The notes: a model not told the origin generated them from the sequence alone. DNA of 64,000 nt from Acytostelium subglobosum LB1 (GCF_000787575.1 NW_012236531.1:1387396-1451395); one strand, 5' to 3'; positions 1-13,565 are shown, numbered from the stretch's first letter. Numbers and translations are program-made.

Positions 1-35
1 CATACTCACTCACTCAATCACTCATTCAATAATAG

Positions 36-880
36 ATGGTTCGACAACAGAGTTGATCACATTATTACAGAATCCAACGTTGAGGGAGGACTTTAGAGCA
101 TTCCTACGCGATGAGCTGATATGCGAGGAGAATATCTCATTCTGGTTGGATGTCGAGTCGTTCAGATTGATGAAGATTGACAGCGCACAGCGAGTGTTCA
201 AGGAGTTCTATCGCATACAGGAGAAGTACATTATGGACAACTCACCGAGCGAAATCAACATCCCATTCACCATCAAGAAGGAGATCAATGCATTCATCAA
301 GACACTGCCGCCTAGGACTGAGATGCTGTTTGACTCGTCTGGTTCTTCAAGCTCGCCAATGCTCTCACCCATCTCAATGTCGGCGCCAAACCTTGGCGGC
401 GTGATCTCTTCGTCCTCGGGCAGTGGCAACAGCTCTCCATCACTCTCGCCAGCACACTCCTTTTCACAACTCCCAACACAGTTGTCGTCCAAGACAACGC
501 CAACAGACTCTGGCTCGGCCACACCAGCGGCCAATCCAGCCACCACTTCAACTTCCACTTCCACATCCAATCCAACATCCACTTCCTCATCATCTACAAA
601 CACCAACACAGCCACAGCCATCCCATCTATTACAACAACCTCAACTACCACCTCTAGCCAATCGACGACAACAGCGATGGCTGCACCAGCCTCTGCACCG
701 GGTTCGCCACAGGCCAATCCAACAGGCTTCGACTACCAAAAGATAAGAACCATATACAACTCTGCACAACAACACATATTTATGCTAATGGCCACAGACT
801 CGCTTGCCAAGTACAAGAAGAGGACTAGAAAGAGCAAGTCCTACAACACACCACTGTCAGCATCCACCACTTTGGCCTGA
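36..880 (+). CDS. RGS-domain protein, C-terminal part (partial)
   Basis: This is the last exon of a regulator-of-G-protein-signalling gene. The 5' part lies before the window: an intron ends in AG at 35 and the exon enters in frame as ..GSTTELITLLQNPTLREDF. Seen: RGS helices 1-5 (LREDFRAFLRDE, CEENISFWLDVE, RVFKEFYRIQEKYI), then about 135 residues of Ser/Thr/Pro/Ala low complexity, then the terminal RGS helices (FDYQKIRTIYNSAQQHIF, DSLAKYKK) and a basic tail. The RGS fold is therefore split by a low-complexity insertion. Family knowledge: RGS domains speed GTP hydrolysis by G-alpha subunits and so end heterotrimeric G-protein signals. What precedes the RGS box cannot be seen. The gene ends 150 bp from the convergent spatacsin gene. 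The call is strong for the domain, open for the full architecture. Confidence 0.85.
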
Positions 881-1031
881 TGATCGATCGCCAGGCCCCT
901 TTAGCGCGGACAATCACTGACTCAACCAACCGGACACCCTTACCAACCATCCTACCATCCTACCAACCAATAAATCCCCTTGTATTCTATTCTATTTATA
1001 ACTATACTAGTGTCTGTCGATCGGTGACTAT

Positions 1032-4000
1032 TTATATCAGGTTGAGCTTCTTGGCTGGCGATGCTGTTGATGCGCCGGTGGACTTGAAGTAGCCAATGCC
1101 AAGAGTGCTCTGGTAGGTCTGGTTGGCGATGTCTTCGAACTGCATCTCCTTGGCCAGGTCATATCGGACGTGCTTATCGTTTACAAAGTTGAGAAGGAAG
1201 TGTTTTACATGTTGCACTTTGGTAGCCTTGAGACTGTCTGTCTTTACACGTTTGATCAGGTCGTGGCACAAGTGTTGTGATGTTGAGAAGTTGGAGATAT
1301 ACTCCTGGAGGAAAGTATAATTGCCAAGACACATCACTTGTTGGAAGAGTACACTATGGTTGGTTGAGTGATTGATTGATTAGTACATGTCATGTCCAAC
1401 TCTGAGACTCAACACCGCGCTACCACAACACTTACTTGACCCACTCAGAGTAGGCATTGATGTTGTATGCGTTGGCAATGATTAGGGACTCGCGGAATTG
1501 TTGTCGTGATGCCATCACTTGTCTTGCTTCGGCCACCTTGAGATTGATCAACTTGATGTCTGGAAGTTTGATTTGTAGCGCGACCAAAGTGCCCATGGCC
1601 ACACATTGTTGAGAGGTACGATTGGATCGTTCCTTGGCATAGTTGTCTGCGGCGTCCAAGAATCCCTTCATCGCTGCCAACAAGTCCTTGATGTAGTTGT
1701 TGATGGGTGCCTTTGGGTCGCGTGTGGCGCCCTCCAACAAAGTCCTTGCCTTTTGCTCGTGCAGTGCAGCGATCTCGCGATGCATGTTGAAACGGTAGAA
1801 GAGCATCTCCAGCTTCTCCTGGTAGAGTGGCTGTTTCTTTAGCAGGTAGCTGTGCAGTGCGAGCTTCAGGCCATTGCTGTCCTCGTGTTGATTGATCTTC
1901 TTGCGTAGCAGTAGTTCAAAACTGTCGTGTTGCAACAGGATGTCAAGGATACCCTGTAGTTCATTGTATGATTGCATGCCAGTGATGATGCGCACCAGTA
2001 GCTTGAACTGATTGGCTTCGGCGTAGTAGTTGATTCGAGACTTGACAATGTTCTGCACAAGAATGGAGCCATCAACACTGCACGCTACTACAAAACAGAA
2101 GTGTGCGCGGACAAATAGTTCCACCTCTGCTTCCATGCCAAAGGGCGACATGATGCTGGGTTTGCCAACGATGGGGGAGCTTGTGATGGCTGACTTGTCA
2201 AAGTCGATGCCAGTGGCCTCAAGTAGGCGCATTCCAAAAGAGAATGGGTCGCGTCCAAGTCTAACATACTCGTGGAACTCCTCGGACGACCAGTTGGGGT
2301 CGATGCCATTCTTGGCCGCGGATTGAGTGGGAGGGGATTGTTCGCCACCAGTTGGCGACATGTTCTTTGATGAGCCTGAGAGGTCCATGTTGGACATTGA
2401 CGTAGTGATGCCTTTGGATGAGGGGAAGAACGCCTTGACGGCCTTGGCAAAGTTGTCGGCCAGCTGCTCGTTCAAACGAACGGTGTCCATGTGATTGGTG
2501 GAGATGAACGACTTGATCAAACGGAAGCACTCCTTGCCCTGCATCAGCAACAGATTGACGATGCCAAAGTGGTTCTCGAGCTGAGGGTCCGAGAAGCTCA
2601 TCGACATCTTCTGGCTGACGTTGTACTTGGTCGTGATGGCCTTGGCCGCCTCTTTGGCGTGTTGGCAGCATGATGCAAGCACTTCGAGGGTGCCGGCGAT
2701 GGGATTGGCCTGCATCGAGGCTGTCATGGTGGGTGAGAGGACAGTCTGTGCCAGGTGGAAGGACTGCGATGGGACGCCATTCTCATTCATCTGTTGCTGC
2801 TGCTTCAACCACTTCAGGCCGTTGAAGCTCTGTTCGAGTGCTGTTAGTACGGTTGGCGAGAATGAGTGGGGGCTGGTCGAGATGGTCTTGTTGGCCACCT
2901 GCAGCATCGTCTGAATGATCTCATAGTCCAAGCTCTTGAAGTTAAACTGCTTGGAGATCTGCTCCGCCTGCACAAAGTTGCCGCTGTTGAGAAGTTTGGC
3001 AATGACATTGTCAAGTCCCTTTGCGTCCAGCACTAGGTCCATGCGCGATGGCTTGGCTGGCGAGAGGTAGGCCAGTGGCGTCGAGGATGAGGTGTTTGTT
3101 GGCGTCGATGCCAGTTGTCGTGAATCCATTGGCGATGGGCCTTGAGGCGGGGACACACTGTACCTGTAGCGTCGCGATGAGTGCATGCCAGGCTCGTTGT
3201 CATTGGGCGATGAGGACAGGGAGGACGATGGCGAAGGAATGGGCGAGGCGAATGATGAATGGGGCAGGTGCGATGCACGACCTGGAGATGTGGACGGCGA
3301 CACTGAATTGGAGGTCGAGTCGCGGTCCTCTGAGTTGTCCGACTCGAGCGACAGACCCACAGAGATGAGAAGGATCTGTTTCCTCAGGTCCTCGATCTGG
3401 AAGACGTTGGGCGTCGGCTTGCGCTCGTACCACTCGATCGTCGTCGTGAGCAGGAAGACCTTCTCGTTGGATGGCAGCAGCTTGGCCCCGATCTGATTGA
3501 AGAAGTCTCCGGCAACCTCGGGGCGACAGCCGTGCAGGATGAAGTATTGCTGACACTTCTTCCACAGGTTGATGCGCTCCTGCTCGATCTCCCACAGACA
3601 GCCTTGCTTGTAATGGGCCACGAGCGACTCGACCTCGGCCAACGTGATGATGTCCTTGTCCAAGTTGTTCTCGTTGGAGTACTTGCGCGCCTCCTCAAAC
3701 AGGCTCTTCTCGATCAGCTGCTGGATGATGATTTTGGGGTCGAGGCGGATGTTCTTATCCTCGAGCATTGTGCGCTTAAGCAGGTGCAGTGTGGAGTGCA
3801 GCGTGGAGAACACCGTGGACAGGCCGCTGCGGTGAAGGATGTCCAGGAAGTGCTCGCGCTCGTACGATGTGAACAGGTCGACGAGACGCTCGCACACGTC
3901 AATGACGACGAGACGCGCGTCTGCGCTCTCCTTGTTGTCGGCGTGGCTCTGTGTCTCGGCGATGAACAGTCCGAGACTTTGCTCAGACTCCTCGAAACGA

Positions 4001-7000
4001 TACTGATGGAACTGGTTGATGAAGCGCAGGAAGTTCTTGAGAGGGTTGTTGGGCATGAAGATCTTGAAGCCCTGGATAAGGAGGTATGTCTTGCGCTGCT
4101 GGATAATATGATTGATTGATGCGCACAGATCGTCGTAGCCCCATCGTCGCTGTGGGGGCACGTCGCCAGTGGTCTCCATCATCGCATCGCCAGGCTCGAG
4201 CATCAATGTCTGATTGCCATTCAGGTGTGAGGACAGTGAGGGCACATTTACAATGAGCCAGGTGACCAGACATCCAATGGTGGTGATGTCGCTGTGGTGT
4301 GTTGACGCGGCGCAGACACAAGCAAGGACAGTGAGAAGTGCGCGACTATGTTGGACAGCGTAGTAAAGGAGATAGTTGCCAGGGTCTTGTGATCTGAATG
4401 ATGCCAACAGGTAGCCTACAATGTCATTGTTGAGCTTGGATGGCTCGATTGGATGGTACTGCAATGAGAGTGAGATAAGCTCAGAGGGGGGCGGTTGTGG
4501 GGTGGGAGGCAGATTGCGTGTGCGCTCGTTGGCAACGCCCTCCAGGATCAGAGTCAGATGAGAGCGGATACCCTGGTTGCTGAACTGTCGTACGATCTGG
4601 CGTACCTGTGGCAGGGGGAACTCGTGTTGTTGGGCCTCGTATAGGAAGGCCAGCCAGTTGTCGTGACGAGCCCAGTTCTCCAGGCGACGTGTGAGCTTGG
4701 CCACGTTGTGCACCTTGCAGAAACGTGCCAGGACGGCCCAGTTTGAGTCATTCTCACTCAGCGGCTCGTCGAGCGCGATTGAGTCCTCAAAGGCATTGAT
4801 AATCTTGGCGATGGGCGTGCCGGGCACGGCTTGAGCCGGGCCATTAGAGTCGAGAGGTTCGGACATAGCCCAGGTCGCGGGGATCAGGTCTGGCGACGTG
4901 TACATCGACAAGAACACATTGATGATGTCGTTGGAGCTGGAGCCGATGGGCTGGGCCGAGTCGGCGTCGGACTCGGACGCTGCCGCCTGCTTGGCTGTGA
5001 TGATGCGTTTGGCCACACAGATGTCCACCTTGACCATGGCCGCCAGATAATCCAAAGAGGCAAGCTCCAAGAAGGCAATCGCGGCACAGACCGATGTGTT
5101 GTCGTTCACTCTCTTGAGTGCGAACGATCTGATCAGCCATCCAATGATCTTTGTCTGCTCCACCGTCAGATGCAGCTTGTCATCGTTGCGCGCTGATGAG
5201 CCAGCCTTGGCCAGGGCTTGGGCGGCAAAGAATCGGAATGCGCGCAATGGACGACCTTTTTCGAGGTAATAGAACACGTCGATACGGTCGATGTAGCCTT
5301 CCTTGAATGATGTGAGTGCAAAGTCTGGCACGCGCACTGAGAGCGGGTCGGCGCCAATCGCTCCAAACAGCGAGGAGAGGTTGAAGATTGAGTTGGCCTC
5401 GAGTAGCTCTGATAGGGTGATGTCAGCCTTGGAGCTGACAATATCGCGTGGCTTTGATTGCTTGGCTAGTCTCGACTTTTGATTGATTCGTGAGTGATTG
5501 GACTTCTCCAATCGCGAGAAGAGTGCGTGTAGCGTTGGTGATTGAGTACGCAGGTGATCAAGCAGTGGGGGCATGTTGATCTTGGCGCCCAGCTCTGTGA
5601 CCTCGCTGACGAGGCTGGCGATCGATACGGGCGCGTAGATCATTGCAGCCAGAGCCATCATCGGACGACCAGCGTCCAGAGCACTGTTGACTGCAGAGAT
5701 GAAGCCGTCAAGGCCGGCCGACGACGATGGGGCAGCGATGCGCAAAGCCGTGGCAATGTTGACGACGTTGGCGCGCAGCAGGTCCGAGGCGGTGCGCGAA
5801 CGCAACAGGAAGAGGAGCTCAGCTTCAGGTGCGAGCATATCGAGCTGCATGATTCCAGTGTGTTCAGCGCGCACTGATTGAGTGGTGGCCAGGTTGTACG
5901 CCTGCAGGTAAGTGGACAGCAGCAACAACAACTTCTTCTCAATGCAGAAGCGAATGAAGAAACTATGGAATGGGGCCGACTGGCCGATGGGCAGCAAGTG
6001 ATTGAGTGGATAGGCGTGTGATTGGACGATGCCGTTGCTGAGCGTGGGGAACAGCTGTTGGGAGATGGCCAGACGCTTCAGGAGCAAGTGCTCGCGGCTG
6101 GTATTCTTCTCGCGACTCTCAATATAGAACAACGGGGCTGTCTCCACGTCGAGAAGGAACACGCGATGCTTGGCCAGCTGATTGAGTAGCACCTCGCGAA
6201 TGTATGGTGGCGAGATACAGACCGCACGCAGGATGGCCTGGTGCACCTCGACCAGTTCGGGTGCAGGTGAGGCAGAGGCAACCGAAGCAGTATCCTGCAG
6301 GATGAGCGAGCGGAAGTACTGCAGCTCAGGAGGCGTGAGCGAGTCGACCCATGTAATGACATCTTGTGCGCGGGAATGAGACACGGCGAACAACAGCTTG
6401 GAGAAACGGTCACGCTTGTCCAACTCGAATTGGCGATCGATCAGAATGCGCTCGCGTGTGTCGTGTGACCATCGCGACGCCCAGTTGAGTGTGAAGTGAC
6501 TGTATCCATCGCCGCCCTCGTTCGCATAGTAGGGCATGCTGCCTGGCTCGTTCTTGATGGGCGGATATAGAGTGATAAGGTTGCGACTGCCAGTGTTGAG
6601 GTCGATAGGGCCGCTTGGCACCGCGTTGGGTCGCAGATAGCCGCTACTGTATACGTTGGACTGCTGATAGATGTTGTTGCTGCTGCCTCCAATGTTGTGT
6701 GTGACGATGTGGAAGCCGTAGTTGTTCTCTGTGTCTGGCAGGATGTCGTCGACCTCCTGGCATAATGGCTTGAGGTCATCGTCAGTGGTCTGCGTGTCGA
6801 AGCTGCCTTGGCGCGAAAGTGAAAGGTTCTGCGCCGAAGCATTCTGAAGTAGCAACTGTGACGGCTTGGACTCTTGGAAGGGGCGCCATTTGAACGAGAG
6901 ACGAGAGAACTCGCGGTAGTAGCTTGCGTTGGGGTAGAGCTTCTCCATGTGCTTGGCGAACTCCATCAACGCCAGGAAGTCGGCAGAGAAGATGGAAGTA

Positions 7001-10000
7001 TCCTTGGCCATGGGGTGGTTGGCAAGCGCCTCTAGCAAAAGATTACGGATGCCTCGACGCGATGTACTCAATGCGATCTGCTTGAGATGGGGCACGATTG
7101 GCTGGCCCAGGTGAGACAGGAACTTGATCGCCTGCTCCAGCTGGTCCTGGCTGATGGCCTGGTAGACCAGGCATGCGGCGATCTGTCTAAAGTGAGCCAA
7201 AGTGAAGGTTCCAGTGGGCGGGATGATCTTGGGGAGGCCGCCAATGCCTCCATCACGCTGGCTCATGGCGTCTGAGTTGCCTCCTGCACTCGCGTTACTT
7301 ATGCTTCCACTGATGCGCAACAAGTCGTCCTGTGATGCTGCCGCGCCAGATGGCATCAACAGACCATGCTTCTCGCGCTTCCAATTGATAAATGCTATCA
7401 CAGATGAGATAGTGTTGTTTGCCAGCGACTCTTTGACGATCTCCAACTCCTCCATGCGCTCCCAGCGCTCGCGTAGACCCTCAAACCAGGGTCCCATATC
7501 GATCTCATCGGTCGAGAGCACGTAGGCGCCCTGACTCATGCCGCCATGTCCACCGCCCGCGATGTTGATGGGGTGACGGTTGGCGTATGAGTGCTGCTGC
7601 TTGCTTGCGCTTGGCTGTTGCTGTTTCTGGAACATGCGGAATGCTTCTAGAATCGTTGTAAAGTTGAGCAGGTCCTGGATGGGCGAGTTGATGTCCTCGA
7701 GTTGCGCGCTGCTGTGTGTATTGGCGCCCGGTTGATTGGTAAAGTGCGAGTGGCTCGGTGAGAGGATAACGTTGAGCGATGAGAGTGTGAGGTTGGCCTC
7801 GTTCAGGGGGGTGGTCAGCGTCTCAGTCCAGTTGAAGTTGATGTCGCCCACGTTGGACTGAGAGCTGATGGCCGAATGGACCAGCGAGGCGCGGTCCTTG
7901 ATGATCAGACCAATGAAGTTCATGCCAATGTGCAGCAGATCTGATGTGAATGACTCGTTGTGCACGTTGGCGTTGGACGCGTTGGCAGTGTACTCGAGGA
8001 TGGTGTTGACTAGCAGTCGACTGCCAATGAGTTGCTGGTCCAGGTCCAGACTCTTGAGTGCGGGCTCCACCACGTCCAGCTGGCGGTACTTGAGACCGAG
8101 TTGCAGTGCGTGGATCTTGAGGTCGCGTTTGTTCCAATTGTTGAGCGCGCATAGGTAGTTGGCGCTGGCGCTACCCTCGTACATGATCAAGTTGTTGAGT
8201 ATCTGTTGCTGGTTCTGATCAATCATGATCACATTGAGTCCACTGCTGCTGATGAAGTAGAATGATTGGTCATGCAGCATGATCGACTGCATACGCTCGT
8301 CAAATATGTGATGCGCCACCTTTCCATGATCAGTTCGACTGAATAGGTAGTACTCTGTCTGTGTCTGAGGCTCGGACGCCGACGAGGATGCATCGCCGTC
8401 AACTCGCTTTGCAAAGTCCCTTTGAAATACGATCACTTTAGGAGTGATCCACATCGACTGGCCCTCGACCTTGTACAACGTGGCATCCATCTCGGGCACG
8501 ACGCCAGAGATCTGGTAGCAGTGCTCGATCAACATTGGCACGTTATTACCAAGTAATGTTGGGCCGTTGTTGTTTGGTAACGCCTGCGATGCGTTGAGCC
8601 CGCCAGATGTGTCGAGCTGGTCGTGGTTGAGGTCGGCGATCGACAATGACCTTGACATCGAGTATGAATTCTCTCTTGAGTGTCCTCGGGAGATAGTGCC
8701 GCGACTACCACCCGCACCACCCTGCTGCGATGGTTGAAGCTGCTGTTGCTGCTGCTGTTGGAGCAGCTGTGAATTGTTGATCTTGAATCCGTTGAAAGGA
8801 TATTGAATGGATCGATTCGGCAGCCATGACACCATGGCGTCGTACTCCTTCTCGGCATCCATCGGCACGAATGTGCTGTCCTCAGTCTCGAACCAATGTA
8901 CCAAGCACATGTCATTTGTCAATCGATTCTTCGTCGTCTTCTTCTTCGTCATCTTCGTTTTCTTCGTCATTGTCTTCGTCATTGTCGTCGCCCTTGTGAG
9001 CGCGGTCCTCCTGCTCGAGCCAACTCTCCTTATTGAACAAGACCACATCAGTGTCAAAGTGAGTCTGCGGCGTCCTCTGGAAGTATGTATCCAATGCAAT
9101 GACATAGATTCTTTGTTTATCGTCCCTAAGTGTCATTGTCTCCTTGTCCGACGACACTGAGAAGTCCCTCATAATGGCTGTGTTCGAGTCTGCTCGATGT
9201 TAGTGCACTGTCTTTGGGATGCATCCAATTAAAGACATGACATACCTTCGTTGGTGGCAGCATTGTGCTTTTGTAGATAGTCCCAGATGTTGATGCTGCC
9301 GCGCTGTCGTCCGTTGATGCTCCAAACATCGACGTGTACGACGCCTGTTGTTACATTTCTTCGCATGATGAATATCCATTTGTCGATGGACTTGATCACC
9401 AACTCATCAGGTATCTTATGTTTCTTGTCTTCTTCTTCTTCTTCCACTTTGTTCTTGTTACCATTCTCCTCATCATCATCATCCTCATCATCATCTTCAT
9501 CATCAACCTGAGGCGCTAGACTAAAGTGCCTCTCGACGTACATGACGAACCTGCTGTCAAACTGTCTAATCTTGATGACGACCACTCTATCCGCGTTCAA
9601 TAGCAACACGACTGTACCTAGACGGTCGCAAGAGATCAGTTCCATTGATGGGTCTGGGAGAGGGGAGGGGAGGAAAGGTCAGTATGTTTGTGGATAGGCA
9701 GGGGTGTCGATCTCAGTCGACTGCATACCTGATGATGGCTCGACCTCAATGAGTGCCATGAGACTGTTGTATTCAATCACGTATGAGTGACATTGGAAGG
9801 ATCCAGAGCTGAACAGCTTAGCGGATGAGGTGAACAAGTCCTTGGAGTCGGATGAAATGACACTGAGTGGCTTCTTGAGTCGCTTGAGCAAGCCCGCCGC
9901 AGTCTTGTTCAGAGCGATAGAGTGCTCCGGGAAGATGGACACAATGTGTAGACGTGTTTTGTTGTTGGATATCGATGTGAAGGCCAGGATGGCCGGTGTG

Positions 10001-10581
10001 TCATGTGCGGCCTCTGCCTCGCTGGCGTAGAGCGCGATGGTCGAGTGCAGGGGAAGTGGACGACACCATTGGAACTGGGTGATTGAGTGGGCGGCGTCAA
10101 CGCCCAGCATCGAGCTGTTGGTCAGCTCGGCCAACGTAGTGAGCTCGACATTGTTCAAAGTGGTGTCCACATTCTGTGAGCTCGACGCGGCAATCGATGA
10201 GATCAAATCCATTTCATTGGATGCGCTGCTGCGGCGGTAGCTCAATGATAGACTTGATGCCACGCCTCCAATATTGAGTACCTGTAATTGTTTCTTCTGC
10301 TGGGCATCACTGCCACTGAGCACTGCAATAAAGGTCGAGACGGCACCATCACTGATGGCACACTTTATCATTGAATGTGGCTGGCAGGCCTTTGGCCATG
10401 AGGTCAAAGGTATGTTTCTAATCAATAATGGCAATGACTCCATCATCGTGTCGTATCCTGTTGCTGCTGCTGCTGCTGCTGCCGCTACTGAAGTAGATTG
10501 ATTGAGTATATTCATTATTGGTGATGATGACATTGATTGTTGTTTATTCTGATGTTGTTGTGGAGGTGATGATGTTGCCAT
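1032..10581 (-). CDS. Spatacsin (SPG11) homologue, very large
   Basis: Five exons read on the minus strand: 10581..9729, 9653..9246, 9189..about 1436 and 1353..1032, with one frame break inside the long exon near 8914-8917, giving about 3,111 residues (human spatacsin about 2,440). The start is the ATG at 10581. Seen: a beta-rich N-terminal region, an Asp/Glu-rich stretch, poly-Gln and Ser-rich insertions, a long helical body, and a C-terminus matching the Spatacsin_C domain (MHREIAALHEQKARTLL, INNYIKDLLAAMKGFLDAA, AYNINAYSEWVNVLFQQV) that continues across the last intron. Known for the family: spatacsin works with spatizin and the AP-5 adaptor on late endosomes and lysosomes, in autophagic lysosome reformation. 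The frame break sits in an AAA run (sense strand); dropping one base keeps an uninterrupted reading (..EESIDNDMCLVHWF..), so a sequence error is likely. Confidence 0.85.
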
Positions 10582-10848
10582 CACTTCTCAATCAACTTTT
10601 AAAGGTCAATCAATCACTCTATCTCTATTATATTATGTTATTGTAAAATATATGTATATAAGTATGTCAATGTTGTTGTTTGATTATTATATATATTGAT
10701 TGAGTGAGAGAGATAACCAACCAGTCACAAGAAGATTCTTCTTTTTTAATTTTTGCAAAGGACCAGAGGTGTCCCTTGAGTTCACCAAGGTTGAATCTGA
10801 TCATTGGGGTTGAATTGGAATTGCTCACACCGGGTCCATCATCACAGA

Positions 10849-12310
10849 TCACTCCTCGTCTTCTTCAACTTCAGTGAGCTCCTCATCATCGTCCTCTTCC
10901 TCCTGTTCATCTTGTTGACCTTCATCCATTGTTTGGTCGTCGTCCTTATGAACTGCCTCCTCTTCCTCATTCTCTGTCTCTCCATCATCCTTCGCCGATT
11001 CCTTGGGGTCGGTCTCAGGCTTAACCTCTTCTTCAGGAGGCTTTAACTCTTTGAGATAGTTTGACAATTCCTTTGAAACTAGATTGAGGTATACTATTGG
11101 CCAGTGATTGGTTGGTTGTTAGTCATGGGCAGATGTTACTTCTGAGGACATGGACATACCATTCTTGCTCACAGCAATAGAGTATAACTTAGACTCGATA
11201 GCCTTGGCCGCTTGGATTGATTCCGACACATCGCCATTCAATACATCCATGCACTTCTCGAGGATATATAACAGGATACTAGATTGATTGATTTGATTGG
11301 ATTGATTGATTAATTGATTGAATGAATGAACGAGTAAGATGCATGTGTACATACGCTTGACGAGCGAACCTTGGCACTTTGGTCCTAGTCTCCACTGGTA
11401 TCATTGGGAGTTGGCTGACCTCGATACCTAGAGCACTCCAACGAGCTGGGTCGAGTTGTTCTTGGTTCTGAATGATGTCCAGCATCTCTTTGGGTGGCTT
11501 GGCCGTTGCACCCTGTAGCGATGGGTTCCACATCGATGTCTTGACCTGAAGTAGATCGATTGCCGGTGATGTAGTCGATGGTGTGTTGGTACTTGAAGCT
11601 GTAGTTGTCGGCTTGGATGGTGATGATGTTGATGTTGGTGAGAGTGGCTCGACCTTTAGATGTTTCTTTGGTGGCTGTTCATCATTGTTGACTGTTGCTG
11701 TAGTTGTTGCTGTAGTCTTTGACTTGATTGGTGATACGGGAAGTGCAGTGGGTGAGGTGAGCGATGATGGTGTCTGTGTTTGAGGTTGGGTCTGTGTTGC
11801 CGGCGTCAATGAGCGCTTCCTTGGGTCGGTTACCAGAGGTGTTGTAGTCTGTTGCTGATGCTGATGTTGATGCTGCTGTTGTGGTGGTACAATACCAGGT
11901 CTATGTTGTTGTTGTTGTGGTTGTACCATCTGTTGTTGTTGTTGTTGGTATATCTGTTGCTGAGGCTGTACAATTGGTTGTTGTGCTACTACTTGTGGCT
12001 GTATCAGTGGTGCTTGTTGATTGTATACAACTGGTATGTTATTGTTCATTGGCATATTCATTGGCATTGGTTGTTGGAACTGTTGTGAGTACTGCTGGGA
12101 TTGTTGATTGTAATATGATGGTTGTTGAATGAATGGCTGTTGTTGTTGAGGTATTATCGGTATTGGTTGTTGTTGTAGTGGCTGCTGCATCAAGTGTTGT
12201 TGTTGTTGCTGCTGCAGTTGATGTCCATGACCAAAGTAACATAGGTCACCAAGTATACAACCATTCTGGAATGGACAGTCTACTGCCTTGAAGCTCTGTG
12301 TCATAAACAT
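10849..12310 (-). CDS. REXO1-like protein (N-terminal Cys/His motif + EloA-BP1 domain), no exonuclease domain
   Basis: Three exons: 12310..11355, 11278..11160 and 11093..10849, 439 residues. The N-terminus (FKAVDCPFQNGC, DLCYFGHGHQ) resembles the short Cys/His motif that opens REXO1-type proteins. About 200 residues of Gln-rich sequence and a Ser/Thr/Pro segment follow. The spliced core (KVPRFARQAILLYILEKC, QAAKAIESKLYSIAVSKN, VYLNLVSKELSNYLKEL) resembles the elongin-A-binding EloA-BP1 domain of REXO1. The protein ends in an acidic tail of mostly Asp/Glu. REXO1 family members normally carry a DEDDh 3'-5' exonuclease domain after this point; none is present here. A nuclear role in transcription or RNA metabolism is inferred. 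The family call rests on short motifs and is moderate. Confidence 0.5.
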
Positions 12311-12664
12311 GTTGTTGTTGCTCTCTCTCTCTTAATCGATCAATCAAACAAACAATCAATCAATAAACAAACAATGAACAACAATCAATAGACAGGTCTC
12401 TCTATCTCTATCTCTATTGTATCTATGACTATAAATTGAAGAATGCATGAACCTGGTCATGTCCCCATTTTGAATCCCACTTTGAACTTTCATCTACCCA
12501 AAGGATTGAAATAATTTGCCAGGTGGGGTGGGACGAAGACTTCCATTTCGGATCATCAACAATCCAAAGTCCAACTCCAACTTCAATCCAATTACTTCAT
12601 AACCTACAACCACTACAACTACTACTATTACTTATTATTATACATAACTTTGTTGGATCACAAG

Positions 12665-13533
12665 ATGAATGTGATCACAGTACCAAAGGTCAAACCTGAT
12701 GTACCGTCCAGTCCATTCGACAATGAGTTGTTGCCTGAATTGATTGGATGGATGGATGAACAGGAGTTTAAAGATATGGTGGCATCATTCAATAATAGAC
12801 CAACATCGGGTGATAAGTCATTCGGTGTTTCATTAGTGACATGTGTATTCTGTGCATTAATATCTATTTTGATCTTAAACTCTATATCATCATCAAATGG
12901 AACAATACATACCATCAAGATAATTGGAATCATTATACTACTATTTGGAGGTATCTCCACTCCTTTATACTTCTGGAATTCAATGGTTAAGAAGGTAAGT
13001 TGAAGGCAGGCATCATATCAATCACTCACTCAATCATTCATTCAATCAATCAATCATGGAACTATTCCATCACTAAACCACACATGTACCAATCACTCAA
13101 TCGATCATGGAACTATTCCAATCACTCATAATCAAACATGGAACCATAATAATAGAGAAAGGCATACTATGAGGCAAGAGTCAAGGATTACAACAATTTA
13201 TTCAATGGACGAGGAGTAATCATTGAGTTTTATTATCATCATAAGAATAATTATGATGTAAGTATTGATCAATCAATCACTCAAAAGACAACTTACTGAC
13301 ATGGATGATTCCCAACATAGTTAAAGATCACATACCCTAATAGACCACCACTTCAACCAGTTTGGAATCAATCCATTCAAGTACAACTACCACCTCAAAT
13401 AATGCCATACAACATGATGGCACCAATGAATCCTCATGTATTATATGTTCCAGCAGTTGGAAATAACTGGATCAATGATATCTCTATCGATGTTGGTGTT
13501 CCAACAGAGAGTACATCATTGTTAAAAGGATGA
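12665..13533 (+). CDS. Small two-pass membrane protein, unknown function
   Basis: Three exons: 12665..12994, 13156..13257 and 13321..13533; all phases agree and give 214 residues. The ATG at 12665 is the first in-frame methionine. Seen: a soluble N-terminus of about 60 residues, two predicted membrane segments (SLVTCVFCALISILIL and IIGIIILLFGGISTPLYF) joined by a short loop, a polar segment rich in Tyr/Asn/Arg, and a Pro/Met-rich C-terminal tail. No family was recognised. It is divergent from the REXO1-like gene, 354 bp away. The first intron holds two copies of the palindrome TGGAACTATTCCA. The exon structure is well supported by the open frames and splice sites; the function is not known. 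Confidence 0.7.
13057..13120. repeat. Two copies of palindrome TGGAACTATTCCA in an intron
   Basis: Perfect 13-bp palindromes lie at 13057-13069 and 13108-13120 within intron 1 of the two-pass membrane protein gene, each preceded by ATCA. The same core recurs at 39905-39917 and, as GGAATAGTTCC, at 51323-51333. Confidence 0.8.
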
Positions 13534-13565
13534 TCGATCGATTCTGTAATATATATAATCAATTA

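Noticed and set aside
3532-4119. 195-codon plus-strand frame opposite spatacsin
   Set aside because: It is the antisense shadow of a GC-biased coding exon; the minus strand has clear spatacsin homology.
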